From: Salibaculum griseiflavum
GTDB lineage: Bacteria; Pseudomonadota; Alphaproteobacteria; Rhodobacterales; Rhodobacteraceae
Direction of reading: 5' to 3'
Assembly: GCF_003129565.1 (NCBI RefSeq)
Contig: NZ_QETF01000023.1
Span: 1-53,261 of the forward strand
Length of the DNA: 53,261 nt
Below are positions 8,541-17,301 of this stretch, one piece after another. The notes beneath the pieces were generated by a model. The model was not told where the DNA came from and did no database searches. It saw only the letters and a program-made list of their open reading frames with translations. Both the position numbers and the translations under genes were made by a program. Position 1 is the stretch's first letter, and every line of letters begins with the position of its first letter.

Positions 8541-9434
8541 TCAGTTGGTGGGATTGGAGTTGGGGGCTGCCCGCGCCTTGGGCGGCGCCGGAAGCTCTGG
8601 GGCCTGGTAGGTCAGCCGGCGTTCTTCGGGCACGAGCGGGCCGCGGATCTTGTCCATCAGCCGACCCAGATGGGGCGCCTCGAGCATCTCGAGCCGCCCG
8701 GAGCGGTCCTTGGCCGGATAGCCCCAGGGGTTCAGCGTCTGGCAGACAAAGCCGCGCTGCAGGCTGCGGTCCTCGGCGTTGAACTCGGCCATAGTGATGA
8801 CCTGGTCGACGATGCCCGGTAGTTCGAGCCCGGTCTTGGACCCGTCGATCTGCGGCTGGAATACCGGGCGATTGAAGTCGTCGAGTTTCTGGTCGAGGAT
8901 CCCGACGAACCAGACATTCTTCGCCCGCGTGTGCTGCAGATGCGTGAGCCAGGCGATCATCTCGCGGCCGTGCAGGCCGTAGGCGCCACGCACATCCGGT
9001 TTGCCGGTCTTTTCCGAGTGGGCCTCGGGCTGGCCCTTGCACCAGCCAAAGCAGAGCCGCCCCGCCACAGTGATCGAGTCGATGAACACCGTGTCGTACT
9101 TTTCCAGCACGGCCCGGTTGCCGAACTTGGCGCAGACCGCGTCAAAATGCGCCTGGCTGTAGGGCTGCTCGCCGCGCAGCGCCGGGTTGGGCCCGCCGAT
9201 GAACACTGCGAAATCCCGGCATTCCGCCCATGTCCGCGGGCGGATCACATCCACGCCCAGCCCTTCGATGGCCAGATCCCCGGCCTCCAGATCGAAAAAC
9301 AGCGTGGTCGCGTTTTTCAGCGTCCAGAGCAGGCTGGTCTTGCCAATCCCTGAGGGGCCGAAAATCACACCCTTGATGCCGCGGGTTTCCGCCAGCCGCT
9401 CGTCGGCGGTGATGATGGGAAGCGCGTCGGTCAT
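8541..9434 (-). CDS. RecA-fold phage ATPase (AAA_24, Sak4-like)
   Basis: A 297-residue protein. The ATG at 9434 overlaps the previous stop as ATGA. Walker A is GPSGIGKT at residues 26-33, and a Walker B-like strand reads TVFIDSI near 110. This is the AAA_24/nucleotide-binding family, which includes the phage single-strand-annealing partners called Sak4. It probably acts with the adjacent ssDNA-binding protein and the RecB-like nuclease as a phage recombination set. The C-terminus is proline rich. The family call is good; the recombination role is by analogy. Confidence 0.7.
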   Translation of the reverse strand: MTDALPIITADERLAETRGIKGVIFGPSGIGKTSLLWTLKNATTLFFDLEAGDLAIEGLGVDVIRPRTWAECRDFAVFIGGPNPALRGEQPYSQAHFDAVCAKFGNRAVLEKYDTVFIDSITVAGRLCFGWCKGQPEAHSEKTGKPDVRGAYGLHGREMIAWLTHLQHTRAKNVWFVGILDQKLDDFNRPVFQPQIDGSKTGLELPGIVDQVITMAEFNAEDRSLQRGFVCQTLNPWGYPAKDRSGRLEMLEAPHLGRLMDKIRGPLVPEERRLTYQAPELPAPPKARAAPNSNPTN

Positions 9435-9919
9435 TGCGCGGCCTCGTTCGGCTCGAGAGTGACCTTGAGCGTGCCAACCTTGACCGTGCGCGCCGGCTTG
9501 AGCCCCTTGCGCCAAGCCTCGGGCAGCGCGCCGTATTTGCGCTCAGAGACTGTCAGCTTCGTGTCGATGAACTCGGCCGGGTCCTCGCCGCTGTGCGTGA
9601 TCTTGGCGGCCATCTGCGTAAGTTTGTCCTGATCCCAGTCGACGCGCTTGGGCAGATCGGCCACCACGGTGTAGGCGCCATCGGCCAGCCTCACGGTGCC
9701 CGTGTCCTTGCCACAGGCGCTGCGGGCCTCTGCGGCCCGGGTGGCATAACGCGCCTCCAGCGCGGTGTTGAAACGCGCGGTTGCGGCGCGCAACTGCTTG
9801 TTGGCATGGGCCAGTTCGGCCTGCAGGCTGGCGAGCAACTCAACCGGCAGCTGCGCCAGCTCGCCGGCCGGCATGTTGAGCATGTCATCCACGCTCGGGG
9901 TATTTTCAGGGTAAGTCAC
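9431..9919 (-). CDS. Early phage protein of unknown function
   Basis: A 162-residue protein. The GTG at 9919 is preferred over an upstream ATG because AAAGGAGA lies 5-6 bases before it. The N-terminal half is a long amphipathic helix likely to form a coiled coil (LASLQAELAHANKQLRAA). The C-terminal half resembles a short beta domain ending in VKVGTLKVTLEPNEAAQ. It is coupled to the RecA-fold ATPase by an ATGA overlap, which suggests a function in the same recombination/replication complex. I recognise no family. Confidence 0.5.
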   Translation of the reverse strand: MTYPENTPSVDDMLNMPAGELAQLPVELLASLQAELAHANKQLRAATARFNTALEARYATRAAEARSACGKDTGTVRLADGAYTVVADLPKRVDWDQDKLTQMAAKITHSGEDPAEFIDTKLTVSERKYGALPEAWRKGLKPARTVKVGTLKVTLEPNEAAQ

Positions 9920-9944
9920 AGGGTCTCCTTTCGAGGTGAATGAG

Positions 9945-10280
9945 TTACGCAGCATCAGCGAGTTGCTTCACGGCGTCGGCTGATCCGCGCGGCTTGGGAC
10001 GGGCGATGGCGAGATAGGAAAACAGATCCGGCCCGAGGCGCTCCTGGACCAGATGGACCAGGCCCTGCGCTTCGGTCCAAAAGGCCCGCGAGCCCAAAAG
10101 GCTCAGCTCTTTGCGCTCATTGTCTCCAAGCTTGGAAAGCCCTGGAAAAGCGTCGAGCACCAGGAAGCCGCGATGGTATTCCAGCCGATCGCCTGGTAGG
10201 GCCTGAGCGACCCAGGCACAGAACTGAATTTCCGTGAGCGGTGCCTTGGGCCGGGTTGTGGTGATGGTTTCTGTGGTCAT
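9945..10280 (-). CDS. Small early phage protein of unknown function
   Basis: A 111-residue protein with a strong ribosome-binding site (GAGGAGGCCAGCATC before the ATG). It begins with a Thr-rich stretch, then has an aromatic core (FCAWVAQALPGDRLEYHRGF). The conserved-looking look of the core and the site argue that it is a real gene. It sits 25 bases upstream of the next early gene and downstream of the sigma-like factor. No domain is recognised. Confidence 0.55.
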   Translation of the reverse strand: MTTETITTTRPKAPLTEIQFCAWVAQALPGDRLEYHRGFLVLDAFPGLSKLGDNERKELSLLGSRAFWTEAQGLVHLVQERLGPDLFSYLAIARPKPRGSADAVKQLADAA

Positions 10281-10308
10281 GATGCTGGCCTCCTCATCTT
10301 GTTTCTAC

Positions 10309-10902
10309 TCACGCGGTCGCAAAATCGTCCCAGCACGGGCCAAGCCCATAGGCGGTGAGCACCGGACGGAGGGCTGCGATCCGGCGATAAAGCGTCGAGC
10401 GTTTGACGGCGCCGTGGGCGACCAGGTCAGAGGCGGGAAGACGCGACAAAGCACGGCAAAGGTGGCGATCATCATCCCGTAGGCGTGCCAGGGCACATGC
10501 GGCCGCAAGCCTCGCATTCAGCGTATCCACGCCGGTGGGGCGTTGGCCGTGCCAGCTGGCCAAGCCATCCTCTTCAAGCAACAGATCCTTCAGGGGCTCG
10601 CTGGAGCCAGCCATCGGAACATCAAGCGAGGACGTCCAGCCATCATGCGAGCGTCGCTCGCGCTGAACCCGGATCGCGATGCGCGACGACTGATTGCGCA
10701 GGACGATGTTTGCGAATGCACCGATACTGCCGCGGGTCGCGTCGAACGCAGGCAAGCGACAAATCAGATCCAGCAGCAGGTCCTGAGACAGGTCCTCGAT
10801 ATCCGCTGTCGACAGATGCAATTTGCGCTGAAGGCGGCGCGCCGAGCGGTTGGCCTCTTCAATCAGCGTGGCGACGTCGGCGGCGGAGAGTTTGGTGGGC
10901 AT
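10309..10902 (-). CDS. Sigma-70-like transcription factor (phage)
   Basis: A 197-residue protein. Residues ~30-70 read like sigma region 2: ADIEDLSQDLLLDLICRLPAFD, then GSIGAFANIVLRNQ. The C-terminal part contains an HTH-like run (SDLVAHGAVKRSTLYRRIAAL) in the position of region 4. The spacing between the two is longer and less conserved than in ECF sigma factors, so this may be a divergent phage sigma or activator. It could switch on the late operon or the module at 13.4 kb; that is inference. The start at 10902 has GAGGACCCC upstream. Confidence 0.55.
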   Translation of the reverse strand: MPTKLSAADVATLIEEANRSARRLQRKLHLSTADIEDLSQDLLLDLICRLPAFDATRGSIGAFANIVLRNQSSRIAIRVQRERRSHDGWTSSLDVPMAGSSEPLKDLLLEEDGLASWHGQRPTGVDTLNARLAAACALARLRDDDRHLCRALSRLPASDLVAHGAVKRSTLYRRIAALRPVLTAYGLGPCWDDFATA

Positions 10903-11010
10903 GGCTGGGGTCCTCGGAGCTTGATTGCGATTGCTCCGAGCTTGGCCGACCGGGCCCCACCCTTGGTGTGTTTGTGGTGTGTGTTTGGTGTGAGAAAAGT
11001 GGGCGCGGTC

Positions 11011-11952
11011 CTACCCGATGATCTCGATCTCCTCGCGAGCCAACGCCAAGCGATAGCCAATGCCCCGAACCGAAACGAATAATTCGTCCACCTGCGCCCG
11101 TGTCAGGCCGCAGCTCATCAGAGCACCGCGCAAATCACGCATGAGTTCTTTGGCCTCGCGGCCAGTGTCGATCTCGATTTCCTGCTTTTTCAACCTCGGG
11201 TCAGACCGCAAAGCTTGCTCGGCGAACAAGCGAAGCAGGGCTATCATTTGCAATGGCAAATCCAGAATCTGGCCGTCCAGCGTCGCGACTTGTCGCCCAC
11301 GATCCATGACCAACCGGACGCGGTCGCGTGGCGGCAGCAAGGCGTCGAAGGAAATTTCTTCATCGCCTTTCTCGTTTGGCCGGACGATCTCATCGAGTTC
11401 GTGCACATCGATTTCCATGTCGCGCAGGCTGATGCCGCTGTTGGTGTCGATCTGCTCGCAAATCACGATCGGAGGCATGGCGCCCGCCATCGATTTCACA
11501 AGCATTGAAATCCCGGGAACAAAGACATCTTCGGGCGTCCGGCACATGAAAATGCGACGCCCGGTTCCTGAACGGCCCAGAAACCAGATCCCGGCGGCAA
11601 TCTCCGCGGGACTGCCTTTCATCCGACCTGCGGCTGCAATCGCGGTGACAAGCTTGTCCGCATCGACGCGATACCTCTTCAGATCGCAGGGTTCGAGCAG
11701 AACGTCCTGACTGGAATCGAGCGGGCAGCAGGCTATCAGGCGGCCGTCGATTTCCTCGACCAAACGGACCTCGTAGCCACAGTCGCAATGCGCGCAGGTG
11801 CCCCAGGTATCGACTTTCCGGTCCTCGATCAGGATGCGCGCCTTGAGCAGCCTGGCAACCTCGGCCGCTGGAAACCGGCGCAAGAGACGACCGGAAACTT
11901 CGGGGCGCACGCCGGTCTTACTGAGCCGCGTCCACAACCAGATCCAGATCAT
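11011..11952 (-). CDS. Uncharacterised protein with zinc-ribbon and winged-helix-like ends
   Basis: A 313-residue protein starting at 11952 with GGAGAAAGATC before the ATG. That start lies 35 bases inside the previous gene. Residues ~52-75 contain C-A-H-C-D-C-G then, about 20 residues later, CC, a possible metal site. The last ~100 residues read like a winged helix (LDLPLQMIALLRLFAEQAL, then VDELFVSVRGIGYRLAL). The G-I-G-Y-R-L ending is typical of response-regulator-type DNA-binding domains. No enzyme motif is seen. With the gene at 11918-13153 it forms a coupled pair of unknown role next to the recombinase module. Confidence 0.55.
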   Translation of the reverse strand: MIWIWLWTRLSKTGVRPEVSGRLLRRFPAAEVARLLKARILIEDRKVDTWGTCAHCDCGYEVRLVEEIDGRLIACCPLDSSQDVLLEPCDLKRYRVDADKLVTAIAAAGRMKGSPAEIAAGIWFLGRSGTGRRIFMCRTPEDVFVPGISMLVKSMAGAMPPIVICEQIDTNSGISLRDMEIDVHELDEIVRPNEKGDEEISFDALLPPRDRVRLVMDRGRQVATLDGQILDLPLQMIALLRLFAEQALRSDPRLKKQEIEIDTGREAKELMRDLRGALMSCGLTRAQVDELFVSVRGIGYRLALAREEIEIIG

Positions 11953-13153
11953 GATCTTTCTCCAGCCCGTTGCGCGCGATCAGAGTATGGATGGATTTCT
12001 CGAACCGCGTGCGGCGGAAGGCCAACGTGCCGGGCGGCTTTAGCCGAACAGTCGATTGGGCCGGTTTCTTCTTGCCCACGTTGAAGAACACCCGAAAGGT
12101 GATTTCTCCAAGCCGCCAGCCGCGCCTGAATTGCACCTCGCTGTCGGCAAAGTTCCGCAAGGCACCACTCGCGTCCTTGATGACCCAGCTGCGCAGGTGC
12201 CGTGACACCTGCGCGTCGTCATCCCATTCAAACAGATCCGCGACCGCAGAAATGATCGTCACGCTGTGGATGGTTTCATCGTAGAGGTGGTCAAACACAA
12301 AGTGAGGACCGCCCTCGGAAATCGGCTCGAGCGTGTATAGGTCACGCGCATGCTCACCGGCAAAAAAGCCGGGTCGCCCCAGGACATGGGTCGCAAAAAG
12401 TTCGGCCAAAGCGGTCTGCTGGGATTTCAGGACGCTGCCGATCAACAGCCGCCCCTCCGTCGCATTATATCGCAGGGCCGCGTATTTGATGGCGCGCACC
12501 GTGATGATTTCTTCGCGATCGTCGGCAACGACGGGCGTGGTTTTCACCGGGGCACCGTGGCTCAGGACCAGATTGAATTCATCGTCTTCATCGTAAGGTG
12601 CGAGGCGACAGTACCCACCTTGAAGGTCCTGCGAAAACAACGCCGCCGCGGCCGCCTCAAAGCTGGCCGCCGCGTGCTCTGTCAGATCCGCCGGCACATC
12701 GCGTTCGGGCCCACGAAACTCTGCCATCGCCGTCGGTGCCCGCAACGCCATTTGATCGGCGGCGACCTCGAAAACCGCATGATGGTGCAGATAAACATAC
12801 AGCGCGACATGCTTGGGGTCATGGCCGACTGGTGCGTCCTCTGACGCATCCACACCTATGTCGGTGAAGAGTATGATGTTGTGGCGCCGCGCCGCGTTGA
12901 GGATAGCATTCAGGCCGTGCGAGGTACCAACCTCAGCAATGCGATGCAGGTCAGCGACCAAGCCCTGAGACCATTCGCTGACAGGTTGCTCAAAATACTC
13001 GGCCAGAAGGCCCCTGACGTCCGTCGTCGCGTTGTCGAACGCGATTGGCTGACTGCCACCGGGGAAGTGGCGGTCGAACAACTGCCGCATCAATGTCGGC
13101 TCGATAGTCTTAATGAAGCGCGGGTTCACGAATTTCTTCAGATTGCCAGCCAT
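11918..13153 (-). CDS. Uncharacterised 411-residue protein of the two-gene module
   Basis: A 411-residue protein starting MAGNLKKFVNPRFIK, with GAGAAAGGATTCGCC before the ATG. It has no signal peptide, membrane segment or motif I recognise. The sequence has good protein character throughout, with two notably conserved-looking parts: HNIILFTDIGVDASEDAP near residue 91 and GRLLIGSVLKSQQTALAELF near 235. Its stop lies 35 bases inside the winged-helix-like gene, so the two are probably co-translated. It is transcribed away from the recombinase module across a 335-bp divergent gap. Known families were considered (phage tail, methylase, nuclease, ATPase) and none fits by eye. Confidence 0.55.
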   Translation of the reverse strand: MAGNLKKFVNPRFIKTIEPTLMRQLFDRHFPGGSQPIAFDNATTDVRGLLAEYFEQPVSEWSQGLVADLHRIAEVGTSHGLNAILNAARRHNIILFTDIGVDASEDAPVGHDPKHVALYVYLHHHAVFEVAADQMALRAPTAMAEFRGPERDVPADLTEHAAASFEAAAAALFSQDLQGGYCRLAPYDEDDEFNLVLSHGAPVKTTPVVADDREEIITVRAIKYAALRYNATEGRLLIGSVLKSQQTALAELFATHVLGRPGFFAGEHARDLYTLEPISEGGPHFVFDHLYDETIHSVTIISAVADLFEWDDDAQVSRHLRSWVIKDASGALRNFADSEVQFRRGWRLGEITFRVFFNVGKKKPAQSTVRLKPPGTLAFRRTRFEKSIHTLIARNGLEKDHDLDLVVDAAQ

Positions 13154-13409
13154 GGCGAATCCTTTCTCTAAACGGCTAAGATGTTCATGATACGTTCCTG
13201 CAACAATAGGTCAATCCGCGCGTGGCGCTGGGACGATTTTCGCCGGGCATGAGTAGAAACAGGGTGAGAGAGCAGCCCGAGATATCCAATGAAATCGCCC
13301 AACCCCGTATCCCCCGACCTGATGACACCCCGTGAGCGGCGTGCCGAAATCTGCCAGATCCTGGCCTTGGGTTTCGTTCGAATGAACTCACGGCGACGCG
13401 GTCAACCCT

Positions 13410-13439
13410 CTGACAGAAATAGAGAAAGTTCTCTACACT
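13410..13439 (+). promoter_or_regulatory. Promoter with operator-like palindrome for the recombinase operon
   Basis: CTGACA (13410-13415) and TACACT (13434-13439) are 18 bases apart and resemble -35 and -10 boxes. Between them lies TAGAGAA-AG-TTCTCTA (13420-13435), a 7-bp perfect inverted repeat, where a bound repressor would block polymerase. The DUF2924 gene starts 50 bases downstream. The HTH protein at 15251-15643 is one candidate regulator. Confidence 0.5.
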
Positions 13440-13488
13440 TTCCGCCCGAGTGGAGCGTTCATGCGGACCCAACTCACAAGGAGGTTCC

Positions 13489-13941
13489 ATGACCAAAGAC
13501 GATCCGATCTACGCCCGTGTCGCCGCCCTGAAGATCAAGACGCCGACGGAGTTGCGCGAGCTATGGCGTGACCTGATGGGCACCGAGCCGCCCCCCTTCA
13601 CTCGACGGTATCTGGAGACCCGCCTCGGCTACCGTATCCAGGAGCTCGCCTACGGCGGCCTGAAACCCGAGACCGTCAAGCGCCTTGAAAAACTCGGCGA
13701 GCAGCTTGACGGCGGTGACTACATGAAACGCCGCATCCGCACCGATCTCAAACCCATTACCGGCACCCGCCTGGTTCGCGAGTGGCAGGGGGTCGAATAC
13801 GTCGTGACCGTCACCACCGATGGCTACGAATGGGAGGGGCGGCCGTACCAATCTCTCTCCTCCATCGCGCGCGCCATCACCGGGACGCGCTGGAGCGGCC
13901 CGGTGTTTTTCGGCCTTAACAACTACAGGAGGCGCAAATGA
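13489..13941 (+). CDS. DUF2924 family protein
   Basis: A 150-residue protein. The ATG at 13489 follows AAGGAGG at an ideal distance, which decides this start over an upstream GTG. It contains PTELRELWRDLMG, FTRRYLETRLGYRIQELAYG and a C-terminal TGTRWSGPVFFGL, all hallmarks of DUF2924. These small proteins are encoded directly upstream of serine recombinases in alphaproteobacterial prophages and islands. The function is unproven; a role as a recombination directionality or accessory factor fits the invariant linkage. It overlaps the recombinase start as ATGA. Confidence 0.8.
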   Translation: MTKDDPIYARVAALKIKTPTELRELWRDLMGTEPPPFTRRYLETRLGYRIQELAYGGLKPETVKRLEKLGEQLDGGDYMKRRIRTDLKPITGTRLVREWQGVEYVVTVTTDGYEWEGRPYQSLSSIARAITGTRWSGPVFFGLNNYRRRK

Positions 13942-15254
13942 GCAAACCGGCCCCGAGAAAACTTCGCTGCGCCATCTACACGCGCAAATCCAGCGAAGAA
14001 GGTCTTGAGCAGGCGTTCAACAGTCTGCATGCGCAGCGTGAAGCCTGCGAAGCCTACATCGCCAGCCAACGCTCCGAGGGTTGGGTGACCGTGCGCGAGC
14101 AATATAATGACGGCGGCGTTTCCGGCGGCACGCTGGAGCGGCCGGGGCTTCAGCAACTGCTGTCAGATATCAAGGATGGTCTGGTTGACGTCGTGGTCGT
14201 CTACAAGATCGACCGGCTATCGCGATCGCTTCCCGATTTCGCAAAGATGGTCGACATCTTCGACAGCAACGACGTGACCTTCATTTCGGTGACCCAGTCC
14301 TTCAACACGACAACCTCGATGGGCCGCCTGACGCTGAACATCCTGCTCAGCTTCGCACAGTTCGAGCGGGAGGTGACCGCCGAGCGCATCCGCGACAAGG
14401 TGGCCGCATCGAAGAAGAAAGGCATGTGGATGGGCGGCGTGTCACCTTACGGCTTCTACGTCGAAAACCGGAGGTTGCTGATCCACGAGGAACGCGCCGC
14501 CAATGTGCGCTGGATTTTTTCCCGTTTCATCAAGGTGGGCTCCTGTACAATCGTGGCGCGGGATCTGGAAAAACGCGGGATCCGAACGCCGAAGGGCAAT
14601 CTTATCGATAAGAAATACCTCTATCGCATGCTGAGAAATCGCGCCTACATCGGAGAAGTTGTCCACAAGGACGAAAGCTACCCTGGCAAGCACAAGGCGA
14701 TCATCGACCGAAAAACGTGGGACAAGGTTCAGGCCATCATCAAAGAAAACCCACGCATACGCGCCGCGCGGACTCGTAACAGTGTACCGGCCTTGCTGAG
14801 CGGACTTCTCCATGGGCCAGATGGCGCCGCTTTCTCGCCCACCTACACCAAGAAGGGCGGCAGGCTCTATCGGTACTATGTCAGCCAAACCATCCTCAAG
14901 CATGGCGCGCGCACATGTCCTGTCGGCCGTGTGCCTGCAGGAGAAATCGAAGCCTCCGTCGTGACGCAATTGCGGACGGTTTTCCGGCAACCGGAAATCG
15001 TCGCTGGCACATGGCGAGCCGCGCAACGAGACCCCAGCGCAGCAAACGAGCAAGACGTGCGCCGTGCCTTGGAGCAGCTGGATCCGGTCTGGGATGAGTT
15101 GTTTCCGGCTGAACAGGCGCGCATTGCATCGCTTCTGATCGAACGCGTCGATGTCACCGAGACCGAGCTGAACGTGCGCTTGCGCATAGATGGCCTCGCC
15201 GATCTGGCTGAGGAATTGCAGCCACAAGATCACGATGAGGAGGACGCTGCATGA
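13938..15254 (+). CDS. Large serine recombinase (integrase)
   Basis: A 438-residue serine recombinase. The catalytic serine is Ser18 in YTRKS, with the arginine cluster DRLSRS near residue 90 and FEREVTAERIRDKV near 145. The recombinase domain follows (~165-270). The zinc-ribbon segment is degenerate: LLHGPDGAAFSPTYTKKGG keeps the spacing but lacks the usual cysteine pairs, a trait of the DUF2924-linked subfamily. It probably integrates the phage or island between attP and attB without a host factor. The gene is coupled to its neighbours by ATGA overlaps on both sides. It is plus strand, diverging from the early operon. Confidence 0.85.
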   Translation: MSKPAPRKLRCAIYTRKSSEEGLEQAFNSLHAQREACEAYIASQRSEGWVTVREQYNDGGVSGGTLERPGLQQLLSDIKDGLVDVVVVYKIDRLSRSLPDFAKMVDIFDSNDVTFISVTQSFNTTTSMGRLTLNILLSFAQFEREVTAERIRDKVAASKKKGMWMGGVSPYGFYVENRRLLIHEERAANVRWIFSRFIKVGSCTIVARDLEKRGIRTPKGNLIDKKYLYRMLRNRAYIGEVVHKDESYPGKHKAIIDRKTWDKVQAIIKENPRIRAARTRNSVPALLSGLLHGPDGAAFSPTYTKKGGRLYRYYVSQTILKHGARTCPVGRVPAGEIEASVVTQLRTVFRQPEIVAGTWRAAQRDPSAANEQDVRRALEQLDPVWDELFPAEQARIASLLIERVDVTETELNVRLRIDGLADLAEELQPQDHDEEDAA

Positions 15255-15643
15255 AAGGCAAAAAGAGCGTGCCCGAAACCATCACGCTGACCGTTCCCTT
15301 CAAGGTGAAGAAGCGCAGCGGGCGCAAGCAGATCATCCTGCCGGATTTCGCCTCGCCACCGCCCAAGCTCGACAACGCGCTGATCAAGGCGCTGGCGCGG
15401 GCACATCGCTGGAAAAGGTTGGTCGATGAAGGTGAGTTCGCGTCTATCGCGGACTTGGCCGCGCACGAAGGAATCGCCTCCTCCTACCTGATCCGCGTGA
15501 TGCGACTGACCAATCTGGCGCCCGACATCATAGAGGCCATCCTGGATGGCAAGAACCCGAACAAGAGCCTCAAGGAATTGCTGGACCCCATGACCCCCCT
15601 GTGGGGCGAGCAACGCTGGGAGCTGGGCTACAGCAACGGGTAG
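15251..15643 (+). CDS. HTH protein of the recombinase operon
   Basis: A 130-residue basic protein. It has a Lys-rich start (VKKRSGRKQIILPD), then a ParB/KorB-like helix-turn-helix in the middle (FASIADLAAHEGIASSYLIR), followed by MRLTNLAPDIIEAIL. The ATG overlaps the recombinase stop as ATGA. It is regularly the third gene of this module and could be a repressor of the promoter at 13410-13439 or a recombination accessory factor. Both roles are inference from position and the HTH. Confidence 0.65.
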   Translation: MKGKKSVPETITLTVPFKVKKRSGRKQIILPDFASPPPKLDNALIKALARAHRWKRLVDEGEFASIADLAAHEGIASSYLIRVMRLTNLAPDIIEAILDGKNPNKSLKELLDPMTPLWGEQRWELGYSNG

Positions 15644-15691
15644 CTCTTGCCGTAAGGCGGTGCTCGTGGTTCCTTTTATGTGAGAGGAACC

Positions 15692-16579
15692 ATGCTGATC
15701 GCCGACCTGAATGGATCAAGAATTGATGCCGACATGGCTCGGCGCAGCGGGGCATATCGTTGTCCGGTCTGTAAAGACGAGGTCATTCTGCGCCGTGGAC
15801 GCAAGGTTGTAGCCCACTTCGCGCACAGGCCCCGGGCATCCTGCATAGCCCGTACAGGCGAAACACGCGCGCATCTCGAGGCCAAGCGTGTTCTGCTGGA
15901 CGCCCTCCGTGCGCGCGGCCTTCAGGTCGAAGCGGAATATGCAACCACAGAGGTCGCCGAGGACCGTCGTGCCGATATTATGGTGTGGTCACCCAGCTCG
16001 AAAACGCCTGTAGCGATCGAGTTGCAGCACTCCCGGATCAACGTGCCTGACCTTGAAAAACGTGCCCAGTCGTTTGTACGCAGTGGTATTGCTCAGCTTT
16101 GGGTGCCGTTTCTCGACCCCGGCATTCTGGACGCCGCTGACCAAATCGCGCCTGACATTTTGAAAGTCGATCGCTACCCCATCCAGCTTCACGTCCTTTG
16201 GATGTACGGCATGGTTGGTGAGGACGGTCTCTGGATGTATCAGCCGCGCGCACGCGCCTTCTGGCGGGCCACCCTGACCGACCACATGCTAATGTCCAAG
16301 GAGGCCCTCTGGTACGAGATGGGCGCGGTGAAACGTTACCGTCAGGGCGGGACGCGGCGGTCTCGGCGCTTCCGCACCCTATACCTTCAGGGGCCATGGC
16401 CTGCTGACGCCCTTCGCCTGAACCTATTCCACCGCAGCGCCGACAGTAGTGAATGGTTCAATTGGCCAGAGGGACGGCTGGCGACATTCGTCCCGGTCGC
16501 TGAAACCGAATGCGAAGAAAATCGCGATTATTATCAGAGCACTAAGAGCAGAGATGCCCCTTCAGAATCCAGGCGATAG
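15692..16579 (+). CDS. CoiA-like competence/nuclease family protein
   Basis: A 295-residue protein. The ATG at 15692 has GAGAGGAACC before it. The N-terminus has a CPVC zinc half-site and HFAHRPRASC near residue 40, then a helix HLEAKRVLLDALRARG. The nuclease core follows with RRADIMV and AIELQHS near residues 88-110, the D...E-x-Q pattern of the CoiA branch of PD-(D/E)XK enzymes. CoiA acts in natural transformation in Gram-positives; members in phages and islands have no tested role. Its position just past the recombinase suggests cargo or a recombination helper. Confidence 0.7.
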   Translation: MLIADLNGSRIDADMARRSGAYRCPVCKDEVILRRGRKVVAHFAHRPRASCIARTGETRAHLEAKRVLLDALRARGLQVEAEYATTEVAEDRRADIMVWSPSSKTPVAIELQHSRINVPDLEKRAQSFVRSGIAQLWVPFLDPGILDAADQIAPDILKVDRYPIQLHVLWMYGMVGEDGLWMYQPRARAFWRATLTDHMLMSKEALWYEMGAVKRYRQGGTRRSRRFRTLYLQGPWPADALRLNLFHRSADSSEWFNWPEGRLATFVPVAETECEENRDYYQSTKSRDAPSESRR

Positions 16580-17018
16580 TTCGCTGGAAGTGGCAACAGA
16601 AAAGGCCGCGACTAGCGGCTAAAGCAGCCGGCAACCAGAACTTACTTAATCATTTTCAATGACTTACGGGCAACGTAGCGCGATTCTATGGTTACCGACG
16701 GCGGAGAATATGGGCCCTTAGAGAGAACCGGCTGGACCTCAATCGCTACCTTGGGTCACGGGCACAGTTGATACAACCTTTGAATATAAGGGAAAAATCC
16801 GGCCGGCGGAGGAACAGGAGAACGGTTTTTCTTTGGTCAGTGGCGGAGGGAACGGGTCTGGCCGCGAACCCTCTCTACCCTCTAAGTCATTGTAATCATT
16901 TATGCCACGCTGAGTTCGTCAAGTAACCGGATCTCTTGGGTCCCGTAACGAACTATCTTACCGCTCGGATAACGGCCTTCAAAAACTCTCAGGTCGGCTC
17001 CCTCTCGGTTTCGTAAAG
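16580..17018. other. Non-coding gap at the edge of the cargo island
   Basis: No intact gene. GCCGC-GACTA-GCGGC at 16605-16619 is flanked by AAAA on its left, so read leftward it is a short stem followed by CTTTT, a possible weak terminator for minus-strand transcripts. On the minus strand a coding-like run ending LLDELSVA then stop occurs around 16900-17050, but it has no start codon and may be the remnant of a lost gene. The attachment site of the recombinase could lie here, but I see no repeat that marks it. Confidence 0.3.
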
Positions 17019-17258
17019 CTAAGCAAATCCGTCCTGAACGATAACTTTAGAAAGTGTCACTTTTGCAAATATGAGATCGCAGTGTTGCGACACATTGAGT
17101 GCAGCCTCACAATCGGCAGCAAACTGCTTGAGCGCCGCCACTAAGTCATCGCTCTCCATAGAATTCACATTAGCCGCGATGTCAGATTTGTCTCGTGCCT
17201 GCAAACGGCGATAGGCTATCTTGTGAGTTAGAATCTCTGCAGAGGACTCGAGAGTCAC
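17019..17258 (-). CDS. Small protein of unknown function
   Basis: A 79-residue frame starting at a GTG at 17258 with GAGGAGA about 15 bases upstream, a long spacing. The sequence is mostly helical (SDDLVAALKQFAADCEAAL) and has no recognised motif. It lies 43 bases downstream of the 17302-17736 gene in the same direction, so the two may form a small operon. The start is uncertain, and a competing frame overlaps the 3' end. Confidence 0.35.
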   Translation of the reverse strand: MTLESSAEILTHKIAYRRLQARDKSDIAANVNSMESDDLVAALKQFAADCEAALNVSQHCDLIFAKVTLSKVIVQDGFA

Positions 17259-17301
17259 TTATTTGCCATTGATCTCCTCAGCGCACTCCGCACGCGATCA
17301 C

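Noticed and set aside
16900-17050. A minus-strand coding-like run ending in LLDELSVA
   Set aside because: It reads like protein but has no start codon after the preceding stop and overlaps another small frame; it may be a gene remnant, so it is noted only in the gap entry.
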